Assembly (NCBI RefSeq): GCF_029626145.1
Contig: NZ_JARUBJ010000002.1
Coordinates: 402,501-466,500, forward strand
Source: Micromonospora sp. WMMD961
Lineage (GTDB): Bacteria > Actinomycetota > Actinomycetes > Mycobacteriales > Micromonosporaceae
Direction: 5' to 3'
Length of the DNA: 64,000 nucleotides
The notes beneath the pieces are model-generated. The model was given only the letters and a program-made list of their open reading frames with translations, did no database searches and had not been told where the DNA came from. A program made the position numbers and the translations under genes. Of this stretch, positions 33,994-42,468 are shown one piece after another; within the stretch, counting starts at the first letter, position 1; each line of letters begins with the position of its first letter.

Positions 33994-36585
33994 ATGAACG
34001 CCGAAAAACTCACCACCAAGAGCCGCGAGACCATCACGGGCGCCGTCACGCTGGCCAACCAGCGTGGTCACGCCACCGTGGAGCCCTGGCACCTGCTGCT
34101 GTCCCTCCTGGACACGGACGGCTCGACCGCTACCGGTCTGCTGCGCGCCGTCGGGGCCGACCCGACCGAGCTGCGCCGGGCCGCCCAGCGCGCGGTCGAC
34201 GCCCTCCCGGCCGCCCGGGGCTCCAGCATCGCCGAGCCGACACTGGCCCGGGAGTTCGTCAACGCCATCGGTGCCGCCGAGCAGATCGCCCGCCCGTTGG
34301 GCGACGAGTACACGTCCACCGAGCACCTGTTGGCCGGCTTGGCCCGCGTGGGCGGCGCGGTGTCCGGCGCGCTGAAGACCGCCGGTGCGACCGAGGAGGC
34401 TCTGGTCGCGGCCTTCCCGACCGTCCGGGGTGGCGACCGCCGGGTCACCACCGCCGACCCGGAGCAGACCTACCAGGCGCTGACCAAGTACGGCGTCGAC
34501 CTCACCGCCAGCGCCCGGGACGGCAAGATCGACCCGGTCATCGGCCGGGATTCCGAGATCCGCCGGGTCATCCAGGTGCTCTCCCGGCGTACCAAGAACA
34601 ACCCGGTGCTGATCGGTGAGCCCGGCGTCGGCAAGACCGCGATCGTCGAGGGCCTGGCCCAGCGGATCGTCACCGGTGACGTGCCCGAGTCCCTGCGGGA
34701 CAAGAAGCTGATCTCGCTGGACCTCGGCGCGATGGTCGCCGGAGCGCAGTACCGGGGCCAGTTCGAGGAGCGGTTGAAGTCCGTCCTTGAGGAGATCAAG
34801 AACTCCAACGGGCAGGTCATCACGTTCCTCGACGAGCTGCACACCGTCGTCGGCGCCGGCAAGGGCGAGGGCTCGATGGACGCCGGCAACATGCTCAAGC
34901 CGATGCTGGCCCGCGGTGAGCTGCGGATGGTGGGCGCCACCACGCTGGACGAGTACCGCGAGCACATCGAGAAGGACCCGGCTCTGGAGCGCCGTTTCCA
35001 GCCGGTGCTGGTCGGCGAGCCGACGATCGAGGACACCATCGGCATCCTGCGCGGGCTCAAGGAGCGCTACGAGGTGCACCACGGCGTCCGGATCACCGAT
35101 GCCGCCCTGGTCGCCGCCGCCACGCTCTCGGACCGCTACATCACCGACCGGTTCCTCCCGGACAAGGCGATCGACCTGGTCGACGAGTCCGCGTCCCGGC
35201 TGCGCATGGAGATCGACTCCCGGCCGGTCGAGGTCGACGAGATCGAGCGCGCGGTCCGCCGGCTGGAGATCGAGGAGATGGCGCTGGCCAAGGAGCCGGA
35301 CGCCGCCTCGGCCGAGCGGCTGGAGCGGCTGCGTAAGGAATTGGCCGACAAGCGGGAGCAGCTCACCGTGCTCTCCGAGCGGTGGCAGACGGAGAAGAGC
35401 CACATCGCCAAACTCTCCACCGCGAAGGAGGAGTTGGAGCGCCTCGGCGGCGAGGCCGAGCGGGCCGAGCGCGACGGCGAGCTGGAACGCGCCGCCGAGC
35501 TGCGCTACGGCCGGATCCCCGCCCTGAAGGTCGAGCTGACCCAGGCCGAGGAGGAGCTGGCCCAGCTCCAGGCCGACGGCGCGATGCTCAAGGAGGAGGT
35601 CGGCGCGGACGACATCGCCTCCGTGGTCGCCTCCTGGACCGGCATCCCCGCTGGCCGCCTGCTCGAAGGCGAGACGGCCAAGCTGCTCCGGATGGAGGAG
35701 TCGCTGGGCGGCCGGGTGGTCGGCCAGTCCGAGGCGGTCGGCGCGGTCTCCGACGCGGTACGTCGCGCCCGTGCCGGAATCGCCGATCCGGATCGCCCGA
35801 CCGGCAGCTTCCTCTTCCTCGGCCCCACCGGTGTCGGCAAGACGGAGCTGGCCAAGGCCCTCGCCGAGTTCCTCTTCGACGACGAGCGGGCGATGGTCCG
35901 CATCGACATGAGCGAGTACGGCGAGAAGCACTCTGTCGCCCGCCTGGTGGGTGCCCCGCCCGGTTACGTCGGCTACAACGAGGGTGGCCAGCTCACCGAG
36001 GCGGTGCGCCGTCGGCCGTACTCGGTGGTGCTGCTGGACGAGGTGGAGAAGGCCCACCCGGACGTCTTCGACGTGCTGCTCCAGGTGCTCGACGACGGTC
36101 GGCTCACCGACGGCCAGGGCCGTACGGTGGACTTCCGCAACGCGATCCTGATCCTCACGTCCAACCTCGGGTCGTCGGTGATCGGTGACCTGACGCTGGC
36201 CGAGGAGCAGCGCCGGGAGGGGGTCCTCGCCGTGGTCCGGTCGCACTTCAAGCCGGAGTTCCTCAACCGGCTGGACGACATCGTGGTCTTCGCCTCGTTG
36301 CGGGGTGACGATCTGCGCTCCATCGTCGACATCCAGTTGGACCGGATGCGACGGCGGTTGGCCGACCGCAGGCTGGGCCTGGAAATCACCGACGACGCCC
36401 GCGACTGGCTCGCCGAGCACGGCTACGACCCCATCTACGGTGCTCGCCCGCTGCGTCGCCTGGTTCAGACCGCGATCGGAGACCAGTTGGCGAAGGCCCT
36501 CCTGGCCGGTCAGATCCGCGACGGCGACACGGTGAAGGTCGACCGCGGAACCAACCCGAACACCCTCGAGGTAACCGCCGCCTGA
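33994..36585 (+). CDS. clpB: ATP-dependent disaggregase ClpB
   Basis: Hsp100 disaggregase of 863 residues, the normal ClpB length, which works with DnaK/DnaJ/GrpE. Order: N-terminal Clp repeat domain (1-150); first AAA+ module with Walker A GEPGVGKT (about 209) and FLDELHTVVGAGKGEG; the ClpB-specific coiled-coil M domain (about 400-530, EEMALAKEPDAASAERLERL, RKELADKREQL); second AAA+ module with GPTGVGKTELAKAL (about 610), GAPPGYVGYNEGG pore loop and VLLDEVEKAHPDVF. No ClpP-docking IGF loop is seen, as expected. The ATG at 33994 follows GGGGGAG. A HAIR site precedes the gene. Confidence 0.96.
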   Translation: MNAEKLTTKSRETITGAVTLANQRGHATVEPWHLLLSLLDTDGSTATGLLRAVGADPTELRRAAQRAVDALPAARGSSIAEPTLAREFVNAIGAAEQIARPLGDEYTSTEHLLAGLARVGGAVSGALKTAGATEEALVAAFPTVRGGDRRVTTADPEQTYQALTKYGVDLTASARDGKIDPVIGRDSEIRRVIQVLSRRTKNNPVLIGEPGVGKTAIVEGLAQRIVTGDVPESLRDKKLISLDLGAMVAGAQYRGQFEERLKSVLEEIKNSNGQVITFLDELHTVVGAGKGEGSMDAGNMLKPMLARGELRMVGATTLDEYREHIEKDPALERRFQPVLVGEPTIEDTIGILRGLKERYEVHHGVRITDAALVAAATLSDRYITDRFLPDKAIDLVDESASRLRMEIDSRPVEVDEIERAVRRLEIEEMALAKEPDAASAERLERLRKELADKREQLTVLSERWQTEKSHIAKLSTAKEELERLGGEAERAERDGELERAAELRYGRIPALKVELTQAEEELAQLQADGAMLKEEVGADDIASVVASWTGIPAGRLLEGETAKLLRMEESLGGRVVGQSEAVGAVSDAVRRARAGIADPDRPTGSFLFLGPTGVGKTELAKALAEFLFDDERAMVRIDMSEYGEKHSVARLVGAPPGYVGYNEGGQLTEAVRRRPYSVVLLDEVEKAHPDVFDVLLQVLDDGRLTDGQGRTVDFRNAILILTSNLGSSVIGDLTLAEEQRREGVLAVVRSHFKPEFLNRLDDIVVFASLRGDDLRSIVDIQLDRMRRRLADRRLGLEITDDARDWLAEHGYDPIYGARPLRRLVQTAIGDQLAKALLAGQIRDGDTVKVDRGTNPNTLEVTAA

Positions 36586-36600
36586 CACGTGCCCCATTGA

Positions 36601-36663
36601 CGTTGATCATGAAGTTGTTGCCCGACAGCTCGGCGTGTCGGGACAATAACTTCATGATCAACG
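36601..36663 (-). repeat. GATCATGAAGTT palindromic element, copy A (reverse orientation)
   Basis: An approximately 63-bp intergenic palindrome 15 bp after clpB. The arms start CGTTGATCATGAAGTT and close with the complement AACTTCATGATCAACG. The loop on the minus strand contains GACACGCCG, as in copies B (54361) and C (55449), so the element has a polarity. It may also serve as the clpB terminator. Confidence 0.8.
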
Positions 36664-36699
36664 GGGTCAACGTGGGCTGGGCGGGGAAGAGGTGGGGGC

Positions 36700-37080
36700 A
36701 TGTTTGGTATCGGCAAGAAGTGGGAGCGGGACCTCGAGTCGGCAGTTGACGCCTTGGTCACGGCGGACACGCTCGCCTTTGGTGGGGTCGGTATCGCCGG
36801 CACGTTGTTGCCGGTGACCGAGGCATACCACCAGGTTGCGGCCACCCTCGACGACCACCCCGAGGAGGTACGCCGGCAGCTCGACCGGGTGCTCGCCGAC
36901 GGCACACCCGCCGGCCGGGCGTACGCGGCGACGCTGCTGGAGCGGATCGACCCGGCGGCGGCCCGAGCGGCGTGGACGTCGCTGCGGGACGACCCGAGCG
37001 AGTTCACCACCTTCGTCGGCTGCGTGATGGACCGCGAAACCATCGGGAACTACGCCACCCAACGGCTCGCCGCAGCATGA
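36700..37080 (+). CDS. Hypothetical protein, 126 residues
   Basis: A soluble, mostly helical protein: MFGIGKKWERDLESAVDALV, then VTEAYHQVAATLDDHPEEVR, RAYAATLLERIDPAAARAAW and DRETIGNYATQRLAAA. A central glycine-rich turn (FGGVGIAGTLL) is followed by helices with regular heptad-like hydrophobics. No family recognised. The ATG at 36700 follows GGTGGGGG. It stands between the palindrome after clpB and a DUF4178-like gene in the same direction; an operon with that gene is possible (121-bp gap). Confidence 0.65.
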   Translation: MFGIGKKWERDLESAVDALVTADTLAFGGVGIAGTLLPVTEAYHQVAATLDDHPEEVRRQLDRVLADGTPAGRAYAATLLERIDPAAARAAWTSLRDDPSEFTTFVGCVMDRETIGNYATQRLAAA

Positions 37081-37201
37081 TCCATTCGCCGATCGGTGCT
37101 GCCCGATCGGTCCTGCGTGGCTGAGCTGTCGGCCACAGCGCGGGCCTTCCAGGTGCCGAAGGTTGTTACCGTCTGGCCGACGTACCTGGGGAGGTGGTCG
37201 G

Positions 37202-37786
37202 GTGGACGCGGTGACGACGTGCCTGGTGGCGGCAGCCGCCGTACTCGCGGTGGTCGCGATCCTGGTGCGGTCCCGCCAGCGGGCGACGAGCCGGACCGAC
37301 GGCCAGTCGGCAGCACCGCCGCGCAGGGGCCCGCTGCGCCTGGCCCTGCACGACCGCGTCCGCATCCGCGACCGGGAGTACGCGGTGAGCGGCACCATCC
37401 GCCTCGTCGAGGGGGACTGGAGTTGGGTGCAGCACCTGCTCGACGACGACTCCGGCACCCGCCACCGGCTCTCCGTGGAAAACGGGCCCGAGGTGGAGTT
37501 GGTGCTCTGGACGGCCGAGCCGGGCGCGACAGTCACCCCGGGCGCCCCGACCATCGAGGTCGGCGGGCGGCGCTACACCTGGACCGAGACCGGGCAGGCG
37601 CGCTACACCGCCATCGGGGAGACCGGGCTGCCGTCGGCCGGAACGGTGCGCTACCACGACTACCAGTCGGGTGGTGCCGCGCGTCTCTCCTTCGAGGCGT
37701 ACGGCGAGGAGGGCTGGCGGGTGGCCCGCGGTGACCTGCTCGACCCCGCCGACCTGACGATCCGCCCGACGACCGAGGACCGCTGA
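37202..37786 (+). CDS. DUF4178-domain protein with N-terminal anchor
   Basis: A 194-residue protein. An N-terminal hydrophobic helix (about 4-22: VTTCLVAAAAVLAVVAILV) is followed by a Pro/Arg-rich spacer and a beta-rich domain. That domain has the pattern of DUF4178: LHDRVRIRDREYAVSGTIRL (D-x-V-x-I-x...Y-x-V-x-G), GDWSWVQHLLDD, LSVENGPEVELVLWT, TWTETGQARYTAIG, YHDYQSGG and SFEAYGEEGWRVARG. Function unknown; such proteins often accompany membrane-stress or envelope genes. The GTG at 37202 follows GGGGAGGTGG. The next genes downstream encode membrane proteins with Pro-rich tails. Confidence 0.75.
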   Translation: MDAVTTCLVAAAAVLAVVAILVRSRQRATSRTDGQSAAPPRRGPLRLALHDRVRIRDREYAVSGTIRLVEGDWSWVQHLLDDDSGTRHRLSVENGPEVELVLWTAEPGATVTPGAPTIEVGGRRYTWTETGQARYTAIGETGLPSAGTVRYHDYQSGGAARLSFEAYGEEGWRVARGDLLDPADLTIRPTTEDR

Positions 37787-37876
37787 GCCGAACGGACGGG
37801 ACGCGCGGGTCGCGACGGCATGCCGAAGTGGCCGGTTGTCGATACGGTGTGGGCGCGATCTTAGGAAAGGAGAATC

Positions 37877-38644
37877 GTGGTCGATTCCCAGAACACGCCG
37901 GCCCGTCAGCGGCCGTCCATCGTGTCGATTTCCAGCTATCTGATCTTCGTGTTCCTGGCCTGCCAGGTGATCAGTCTGATCATCACGCTCAGCACCATCG
38001 GTAAGACGCGCGACGCTCTCCGCGACGCGTACGAGGGCAGCACGGTCGAGAATGCCGACCAGGTGGTCGACGTCTTCGTCGCCGTCGGCGTCGGAGCCGG
38101 CATCCTGCTGTTGCTGCTCGCCATCGTGCTGGGCGTTCTGGCTCTGTTCAACAACCAGGGCCGCAACGGTGCCCGGATCACCACCTGGATCGTCGGCGGC
38201 ATCATGGTCTGCTGCGTCGGTGGGGGCCTGTTCAGCAACGCGGCCGGCGGTTTCACCGGTGGTCAGACCAGCGGTGGCGGGCCGAGCGGCGAGGAGGTTC
38301 GGCGCAGCCTCGAGGATGCGCTGCCCTCCTGGATCACCCCGGTCAGCCTCCTGCTCGGCGTGATCAGCCTGATCGCGCTGATCACGGCGCTGATCCTGCT
38401 GGCGCTTCCGAAGGCCAACGAATTCTTCCGCAAGCCCACCGCGGCCTGGGAGCCGCCGACCCCGGGCGCCAGCTACCCGGGGCAGCCCCAGGCCCCTGGT
38501 CAGCCCGGCTACCCGCAGTCGACGGGCGAGCCCGGCTACCCGTCGGGCGGGGAGCCGAGCTACCCGCCGCCGCCGGCCACGAACCGACCGGACGACACTC
38601 CGCCAGCGGATCGTCCCGGGTCGACCCCGCCGTCGACGAGTTGA
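37877..38644 (+). CDS. Four-helix membrane protein with Pro/Gly-rich tail (paralogue 1)
   Basis: A 255-residue membrane protein: four hydrophobic segments (about 18-37, 62-85, 92-115, 155-180) and an external/cytoplasmic loop with GGFTGGQTSGGGPSGEEV. The soluble tail is rich in Pro/Gly/Tyr (SYPGQPQAPGQPGYPQS, GEPGYPSGGEPSYPPPP). It shares layout and short motifs (GARITTWIVGG, AYEGST/D...) with the gene at 38717, so they are tandem paralogues. No known family recognised; Pro/Tyr tails of this kind occur in many actinomycete membrane proteins. The GTG start follows AAAGGAGAA. Confidence 0.7.
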   Translation: MVDSQNTPARQRPSIVSISSYLIFVFLACQVISLIITLSTIGKTRDALRDAYEGSTVENADQVVDVFVAVGVGAGILLLLLAIVLGVLALFNNQGRNGARITTWIVGGIMVCCVGGGLFSNAAGGFTGGQTSGGGPSGEEVRRSLEDALPSWITPVSLLLGVISLIALITALILLALPKANEFFRKPTAAWEPPTPGASYPGQPQAPGQPGYPQSTGEPGYPSGGEPSYPPPPATNRPDDTPPADRPGSTPPSTS

Positions 38645-38716
38645 CCGAGGGATAAGCACGACTCCGACGATCCCTCCGAGTAGGTTGCAACCCGACGCCT
38701 ACCGGAGGGATTCGTC

Positions 38717-39382
38717 GTGTCGTACCCGGAATCGGCACCGGCCCGCCGGCCCGCCGTCGTCCTGCTGGCCTCGGGCGCGCTGCTGGTGATGGCGGTCGCC
38801 GCGCTCGCGTACGCAGTGGTCGACCTGGCAGTGCTGGGCGGGACTGTCGACGCGTTCCGCTCCGCGGCCCGGGACACCTCGGCCAGTCCGGAGCAGATCG
38901 CCGACGTGGTGACCCTGCTCCGCGCGTCAGTTGTGCTGTCCGCGGTGGTGGCCGCGCTCTCCGCTCCGGTGCTCGCCGGCCTGGCCCTGGGGCTGTTGGC
39001 GGGTCGCAGCGGCGCGCGGGTGGCCACCTGGGTGGTCAGCGGACTCGGCCTGCTCGCCGGCTGTTGCAGTGTGGCGGTGTTGGTCGGTGAACGGGCCGCG
39101 CCCCTGCAACTGGGCTCCGGCGAGCAGGCTGTCGCCGAGTTGCTGGGGCTGGTGGGCGACGCGTACCCGTCGTGGTGGATCCCGTTGAACGCCGGGCTTT
39201 CCGTCGCGCAGGGGCTCGGTTACCTTGTAGTAGCTACGCTGCTGGCGCTGCCGGCGGCCAACGCCTGGTTCGGTCGCCACCGCTCGACCGCGCCGACCAT
39301 GCCGTCCGCACCACAGGCGTTCACGCCTGCCTCGTACCAGCCGCCGTCGGCGCCACCCGCGCCCCCGTACCCGCCCAGGTGA
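38717..39382 (+). CDS. Four-helix membrane protein (paralogue 2)
   Basis: A 221-residue protein with four hydrophobic segments (about 15-38, 70-92, 98-120, 150-175) and a Pro-rich tail (SYQPPSAPPAPPYPPR). Alignable pieces with the preceding gene include GARVATWVVSGLGLLAGC against GARITTWIVGGIMVCC, YPSWWIP against LPSWITP, and LALPAANAWF against LALPKANEFF. The two sit 72 bp apart and probably arose by tandem duplication; divergence is large. The GTG at 38717 follows GGAGGGATTC. Function unknown. Confidence 0.7.
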   Translation: MSYPESAPARRPAVVLLASGALLVMAVAALAYAVVDLAVLGGTVDAFRSAARDTSASPEQIADVVTLLRASVVLSAVVAALSAPVLAGLALGLLAGRSGARVATWVVSGLGLLAGCCSVAVLVGERAAPLQLGSGEQAVAELLGLVGDAYPSWWIPLNAGLSVAQGLGYLVVATLLALPAANAWFGRHRSTAPTMPSAPQAFTPASYQPPSAPPAPPYPPR

Positions 39383-39392
39383 GGAATCCGCC

Positions 39393-40202
39393 GTGCCGCT
39401 CGATCCCACGACCGTTGAGCGCCGGGCCCTGATCACCGGGGCCACTGCGGGCATCGGCGCGGCGTTCGCCCGGCGGCTGGCCGCCGACGGCTGGCATCTG
39501 GTGCTGGTCGCCCGCGACGCGGCCCGGCTGACCGAGATGGCCACCGAGCTGGGCTCGACCCACGGTCGCGTCGTGGAGACGATCCCGGCGGATCTGTCCA
39601 CGGACGACGGCTGTGCCGTGGTGGAGCGGCGGATCGCCGACGGCAGCCCGCTGCACCTGCTCGTCAACAATGCCGGCATCAGCCTGAACAAGCCATTCCT
39701 GCGCTCCACGGCGGAGGACGAGGCCCGCCTGTTGCGGCTCAACGTGCACGCGGTCATGCGGTTGACGCTGGCGGCGCTGGGACCGATGACCGAACGACGG
39801 GACGGGGCAGTGATAAATGTCTCTTCGGTCGCCGGTTTCGGCACGGCGATGCCCGGCTCGACGTACTCGGCCAGCAAGGCGTGGGTCACCAACTTCAGCG
39901 AGTCGGTGGGCCTTTCGGCGCGACCATTCGGTGTCCGGGTGATGGCTCTCTGCCCCGGCTACACCCGCACGGAATTCCACCAACGGGCCGGCATCAACAT
40001 GTCCAAGACGCCGGAGTGGCTGTGGCTGCGGGCCGAGGATGTGGTCGACGAAGCCCTGCGTGACCTGCGCAAAGGCAAGATGGTCAGCGTCCCGGCGTGG
40101 AAGTACAAGGTGGTCGTGGCCGGCATGCGGCATGCGCCGCGCAGGTTGCTCCAAGCCGTCGCGAAGGACACTCGCGGTCGCATCGGTCGCGACGAGCGCT
40201 GA
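39393..40202 (+). CDS. Short-chain dehydrogenase/reductase
   Basis: Classical SDR of 269 residues, NAD(P)-dependent and cytoplasmic. Cofactor motif: TGATAGIG near residue 15. The adenine-binding Asp is in ADLS; NNAG is in LLVNNAGISL. The catalytic Ser is in VINVSSVAGF and the catalytic Tyr/Lys in STYSASKAW. The C-terminal region has CPGYTRTEFHQRAG and a basic tail. Arg residues after the first strand (VARDAARL) suggest NADP(H) preference. Substrate unknown. The start is GTG at 39393, ten bases after the upstream gene, so it may be co-transcribed with the membrane protein genes. Confidence 0.87.
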   Translation: MPLDPTTVERRALITGATAGIGAAFARRLAADGWHLVLVARDAARLTEMATELGSTHGRVVETIPADLSTDDGCAVVERRIADGSPLHLLVNNAGISLNKPFLRSTAEDEARLLRLNVHAVMRLTLAALGPMTERRDGAVINVSSVAGFGTAMPGSTYSASKAWVTNFSESVGLSARPFGVRVMALCPGYTRTEFHQRAGINMSKTPEWLWLRAEDVVDEALRDLRKGKMVSVPAWKYKVVVAGMRHAPRRLLQAVAKDTRGRIGRDER

Positions 40203-40357
40203 CCCTCGGCAGGCCCACCGCGCCCCAGGGGCCGCCGCGTCACCGTTGGCGCGCCGCAGTCACGCCGGTAGCTGAGCGTAGTCGAACATCGCCAACCATC
40301 GGTCCCCCACCGGGTCGGTCAGGGTGGACCCCGCACGCGGCGTTCAGACTTGAGCAG

Positions 40358-40363
40358 TAACCT
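40358..40363 (+). promoter_or_regulatory. -10 box upstream of pyrE
   Basis: TAACCT ends eight bases before the pyrE ATG at 40372; there is no SD sequence, so the mRNA may be leaderless. Confidence 0.45.
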
Positions 40364-40371
40364 CTATCGCC

Positions 40372-40911
40372 ATGGGGGACCACGACGACCTGCGTAAATT
40401 CATTACCGACCTGGCTGTGGTCCACGGACGGGTCGTGCTCTCCTCGGGGCGTGAGGCAGACTGGTACGTGGATCTGCGACGCGTCACGCTCCATCACCGG
40501 GCTGCCACTCTGGTCGGTCGGGTGTTGCTGGACCTCACCGCCGACTGGGAGTACGACGCCGTCGGTGGCCTCACTCTGGGCGCGGATCCTGTCGCGCTCT
40601 CGATGCTGCACGCCGCCGCTCCGACCGGTCGGGCCCTGGACGCCTTCGTGGTGCGCAAGGCGGGCAAGGCGCACGGTCTGCAGCGGCGGATCGAAGGACC
40701 GGAGGTGGCCGGCCGCCGGGTGTTGGCGGTGGAGGATACGTCCACGACAGGCGGAAGTGTGTTGACCGCTGTCGAGGCACTTCGCGAGGCCGGGGCGGAA
40801 GTCGTGGGCGTGGCGGTTATTGTTGATCGAGGTGCCGGCGACGCGGTGCGAGCCGCCGGATTGCCGTACCGGGCGGCCTATACGTTGGCTGACCTCGGCC
40901 TTGTGGCGTAA
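40372..40911 (+). CDS. pyrE: Orotate phosphoribosyltransferase
   Basis: A 179-residue type I phosphoribosyltransferase for UMP synthesis. The PRPP-binding motif is RRVLAVEDTSTTGGSVLTAVEAL (Asp-Thr-Ser-Thr-Thr-Gly). The orotate loop region has GRVVLSSGREADWYVDLRRVTLH, and the catalytic flexible loop has VVRKAGKAHGLQRRIEGP, including the Lys pair. The protein is shorter than E. coli PyrE (213 residues) but of normal actinomycete length. No SD; see the -10 box above. An isolated pyrE apart from the pyrimidine cluster matches the arrangement in mycobacteria. Confidence 0.92.
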   Translation: MGDHDDLRKFITDLAVVHGRVVLSSGREADWYVDLRRVTLHHRAATLVGRVLLDLTADWEYDAVGGLTLGADPVALSMLHAAAPTGRALDAFVVRKAGKAHGLQRRIEGPEVAGRRVLAVEDTSTTGGSVLTAVEALREAGAEVVGVAVIVDRGAGDAVRAAGLPYRAAYTLADLGLVA

Positions 40912-40968
40912 AAGTTTGCCGATTCGGATCTGCTGATATGCAGGCGGATCGATGCTGCTGGTGGAAGG

Positions 40969-41346
40969 ATGGAATACGTGGGAACTGCGTTGGCCGAAAT
41001 GACTATGCCTCAGATCTCGCCGCTTAACGGCGAGCCGATCGAACGTGCCGATGCCGAGCGTCTCGCCGGGGTCCTCAAGGCCCTTGCCGATCCTGCTCGG
41101 TTGCGGCTGCTCAGCCTGATCCAGTCGGCCCCCGAGGGCGAGGCGTGCGTCTGTGACCTGACCGCGCCGCTCGGCCTCTCCCAGCCGACGGTCAGTCATC
41201 ACCTGCGTATCCTCACCGAGGCCGGTTTGCTGCAGCGGGAGAAGCGCGGTGTCTGGGCGTACTACAGCCTGGTCCCGAGTGCGATCGCGACGATCGCCGA
41301 CCTGCTGACCCCGCCGCGTAAGCGAGCCACCAAGAAGGCCCGCTGA
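40969..41346 (+). CDS. ArsR/SmtB-family metalloregulator
   Basis: A 125-residue winged-helix repressor: LAGVLKALADPARLRLLSLI, then the metal-site motif ACVCDL in helix 3, and the recognition helix LSQPTVSHHLRILTEAGLL, ending KRGVWAYYSLVPSAI. The Cys-x-Cys places it in the alpha-3 metal-binding (ArsR/CadC) subgroup, so it may sense As(III), Cd or a similar thiophilic metal. No metal pump or reductase gene is adjacent, so its targets are unclear. The ATG at 40969 is preceded by GTGGAAGG; an in-frame ATG about 11 codons later is an alternative start. The tail KRATKKAR is basic. Confidence 0.85.
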   Translation: MEYVGTALAEMTMPQISPLNGEPIERADAERLAGVLKALADPARLRLLSLIQSAPEGEACVCDLTAPLGLSQPTVSHHLRILTEAGLLQREKRGVWAYYSLVPSAIATIADLLTPPRKRATKKAR

Positions 41347-41383
41347 CGTAGGGACAACACGCCGTCCCGCGTCGGGGCGGCGT

Positions 41384-41413
41384 CCGGTGACGAGCCAGGG
41401 GTGGCGTCACCGG
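41384..41413 (+). terminator. Hairpin 1 after the arsR-family gene
   Basis: CCGGTGACG pairs with CGTCACCGG (9 bp, 12-base loop) 38 bp past the stop at 41346. Confidence 0.45.
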
Positions 41414-41467
41414 TAGGTGACACCTGCTCGCCCCCGGTCGCACCACCGGAGGCCGGGTACGACATGC

Positions 41468-41503
41468 CGACGGCCGACCCCCTCTCCAGGGGGCCGGCCG
41501 TCG
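41468..41503. terminator. Hairpin 2, between the convergent arsR-family and dedA-family genes
   Basis: A 15-bp stem (CGACGGCCGACCCCC with one mismatch to its partner) and a TCTCCA loop lie between converging genes and should work in both directions. Confidence 0.65.
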
Positions 41504-41515
41504 TCGTTCGTCGGG

Positions 41516-42334
41516 TCAGCGGTCCTGACCGTGCTCCGGGCGCCGGCGGTCGTGCTGGTGGTGCCCGTCGTGGTCGAACGCCTCCCGGGCCGCCTCCACC
41601 GCACCGGCGGCACTGGCTGCCGCGATCACCGCGACGGCCTCGCCGCGCTTACGGGCCCGCCGGTCACGGAGGAACTCGAAGAAGATCGGCAGCACCGAGA
41701 TCACGATGATCAGGGCCACCACCGGCAGGATGTAGTGGTCGATCTTGTCGCCGATGGCCTGGTAGATCTGCTCCGCCAGCAGGTAGCCGATCAGCAGGAT
41801 GCCGTCCACCCAGAGGACCGCGCCGACGATGTTCCAGAGCAGGAACTTCTTGGCCGGCATGCCGAGTGCGCCCGCGACCGGGTTGAGGAAGGTCCGAACG
41901 ATCGGGATGAAACGCGCCAGCACCACTGCCTTCGCCGGGCCGAACTTCTGGAAGTAGTACTCGGCCTTCTCCACGTACTCCTTCTTGAAGAGTCGGGAGT
42001 TCGGCCGCTCGAACATCGGCCGGCCATACCGGGCGCCGAGCCAGTGCCCCAGCTGGGCGCCGACGATCGCGCAGATCGGCCCGCCGATCAGCAGGCCGGT
42101 CAGGGAGAGGCGGGTGCCGTCGCCGAAGATCGCGTCCGCCACCGGCGACGAGGCCACCCCGGCGAGGAACAGCAGCGAGTCGCCAGGGAAGAAGAAGCCC
42201 ACCAGCAGGCCGGTCTCGGCGAAGAGGATCACCCACACGCCGATCAGCCCGAAGGTCTGCAAGAGTTCCTTGGGATCGAGCGGGTTCAGGGCGACGCTCT
42301 CCCCGAGAGCGCGGATGTTCTCAGCTGTGTCCAC
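41516..42334 (-). CDS. DedA-family membrane protein with His-rich tail
   Basis: A 272-residue DedA/VTT-domain protein. Motifs: LFAETGLLVGFFFPGDSLLF with the conserved Glu/Gly/Pro-Gly-Asp, AIVGAQLGHWLGARYGR, and the ARFIPIVRTFLNPVAGALGM segment typical of DedA proteins, thought to act in lipid (undecaprenyl-phosphate) transport and membrane homeostasis. About five membrane segments. The C-terminal tail is rich in His/Asp/Arg (FDHDGHHQHDRRRPEHGQDR), a possible metal-binding tail. The GTG at 42334 (or 42340) is used with no SD; TACCCT lies eight bases upstream, indicating a leaderless mRNA. Two further, distinct DedA genes lie at 60905 and 63539. Confidence 0.87.
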   Translation of the reverse strand: MDTAENIRALGESVALNPLDPKELLQTFGLIGVWVILFAETGLLVGFFFPGDSLLFLAGVASSPVADAIFGDGTRLSLTGLLIGGPICAIVGAQLGHWLGARYGRPMFERPNSRLFKKEYVEKAEYYFQKFGPAKAVVLARFIPIVRTFLNPVAGALGMPAKKFLLWNIVGAVLWVDGILLIGYLLAEQIYQAIGDKIDHYILPVVALIIVISVLPIFFEFLRDRRARKRGEAVAVIAAASAAGAVEAAREAFDHDGHHQHDRRRPEHGQDR

Positions 42335-42342
42335 GGCCACAA

Positions 42343-42348
42343 AGGGTA
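42343..42348 (-). promoter_or_regulatory. -10 box for a leaderless dedA-family mRNA
   Basis: On the minus strand TACCCT ends eight bases before the GTG at 42334 with no Shine-Dalgarno sequence. Confidence 0.45.
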
Positions 42349-42417
42349 CCGAAGCCCAGGTCTCGTGCCGCGCCGGACCGGCCCTCCACCACCCGCCCGC
42401 GTGGTGGGGCCCAACGA

Positions 42418-42453
42418 CGGTGCCCCGCCGACCTGGTGGCCGACGGGGCACCG
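42418..42453 (-). terminator. Terminator of the LPXTG surface-protein gene
   Basis: CGGTGCCCCG (42418-42427) pairs with CGGGGCACCG (42444-42453) between the surface-protein stop (42469) and the dedA-family start. Confidence 0.65.
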
Positions 42454-42468
42454 GTGGTGCGGGATGGA

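Noticed and set aside
36601..36663. Reading copy A only as the clpB rho-independent terminator
   Set aside because: It may act as one, but the long arms, conserved loop word and two related copies near other genes show it is a repeat element first.
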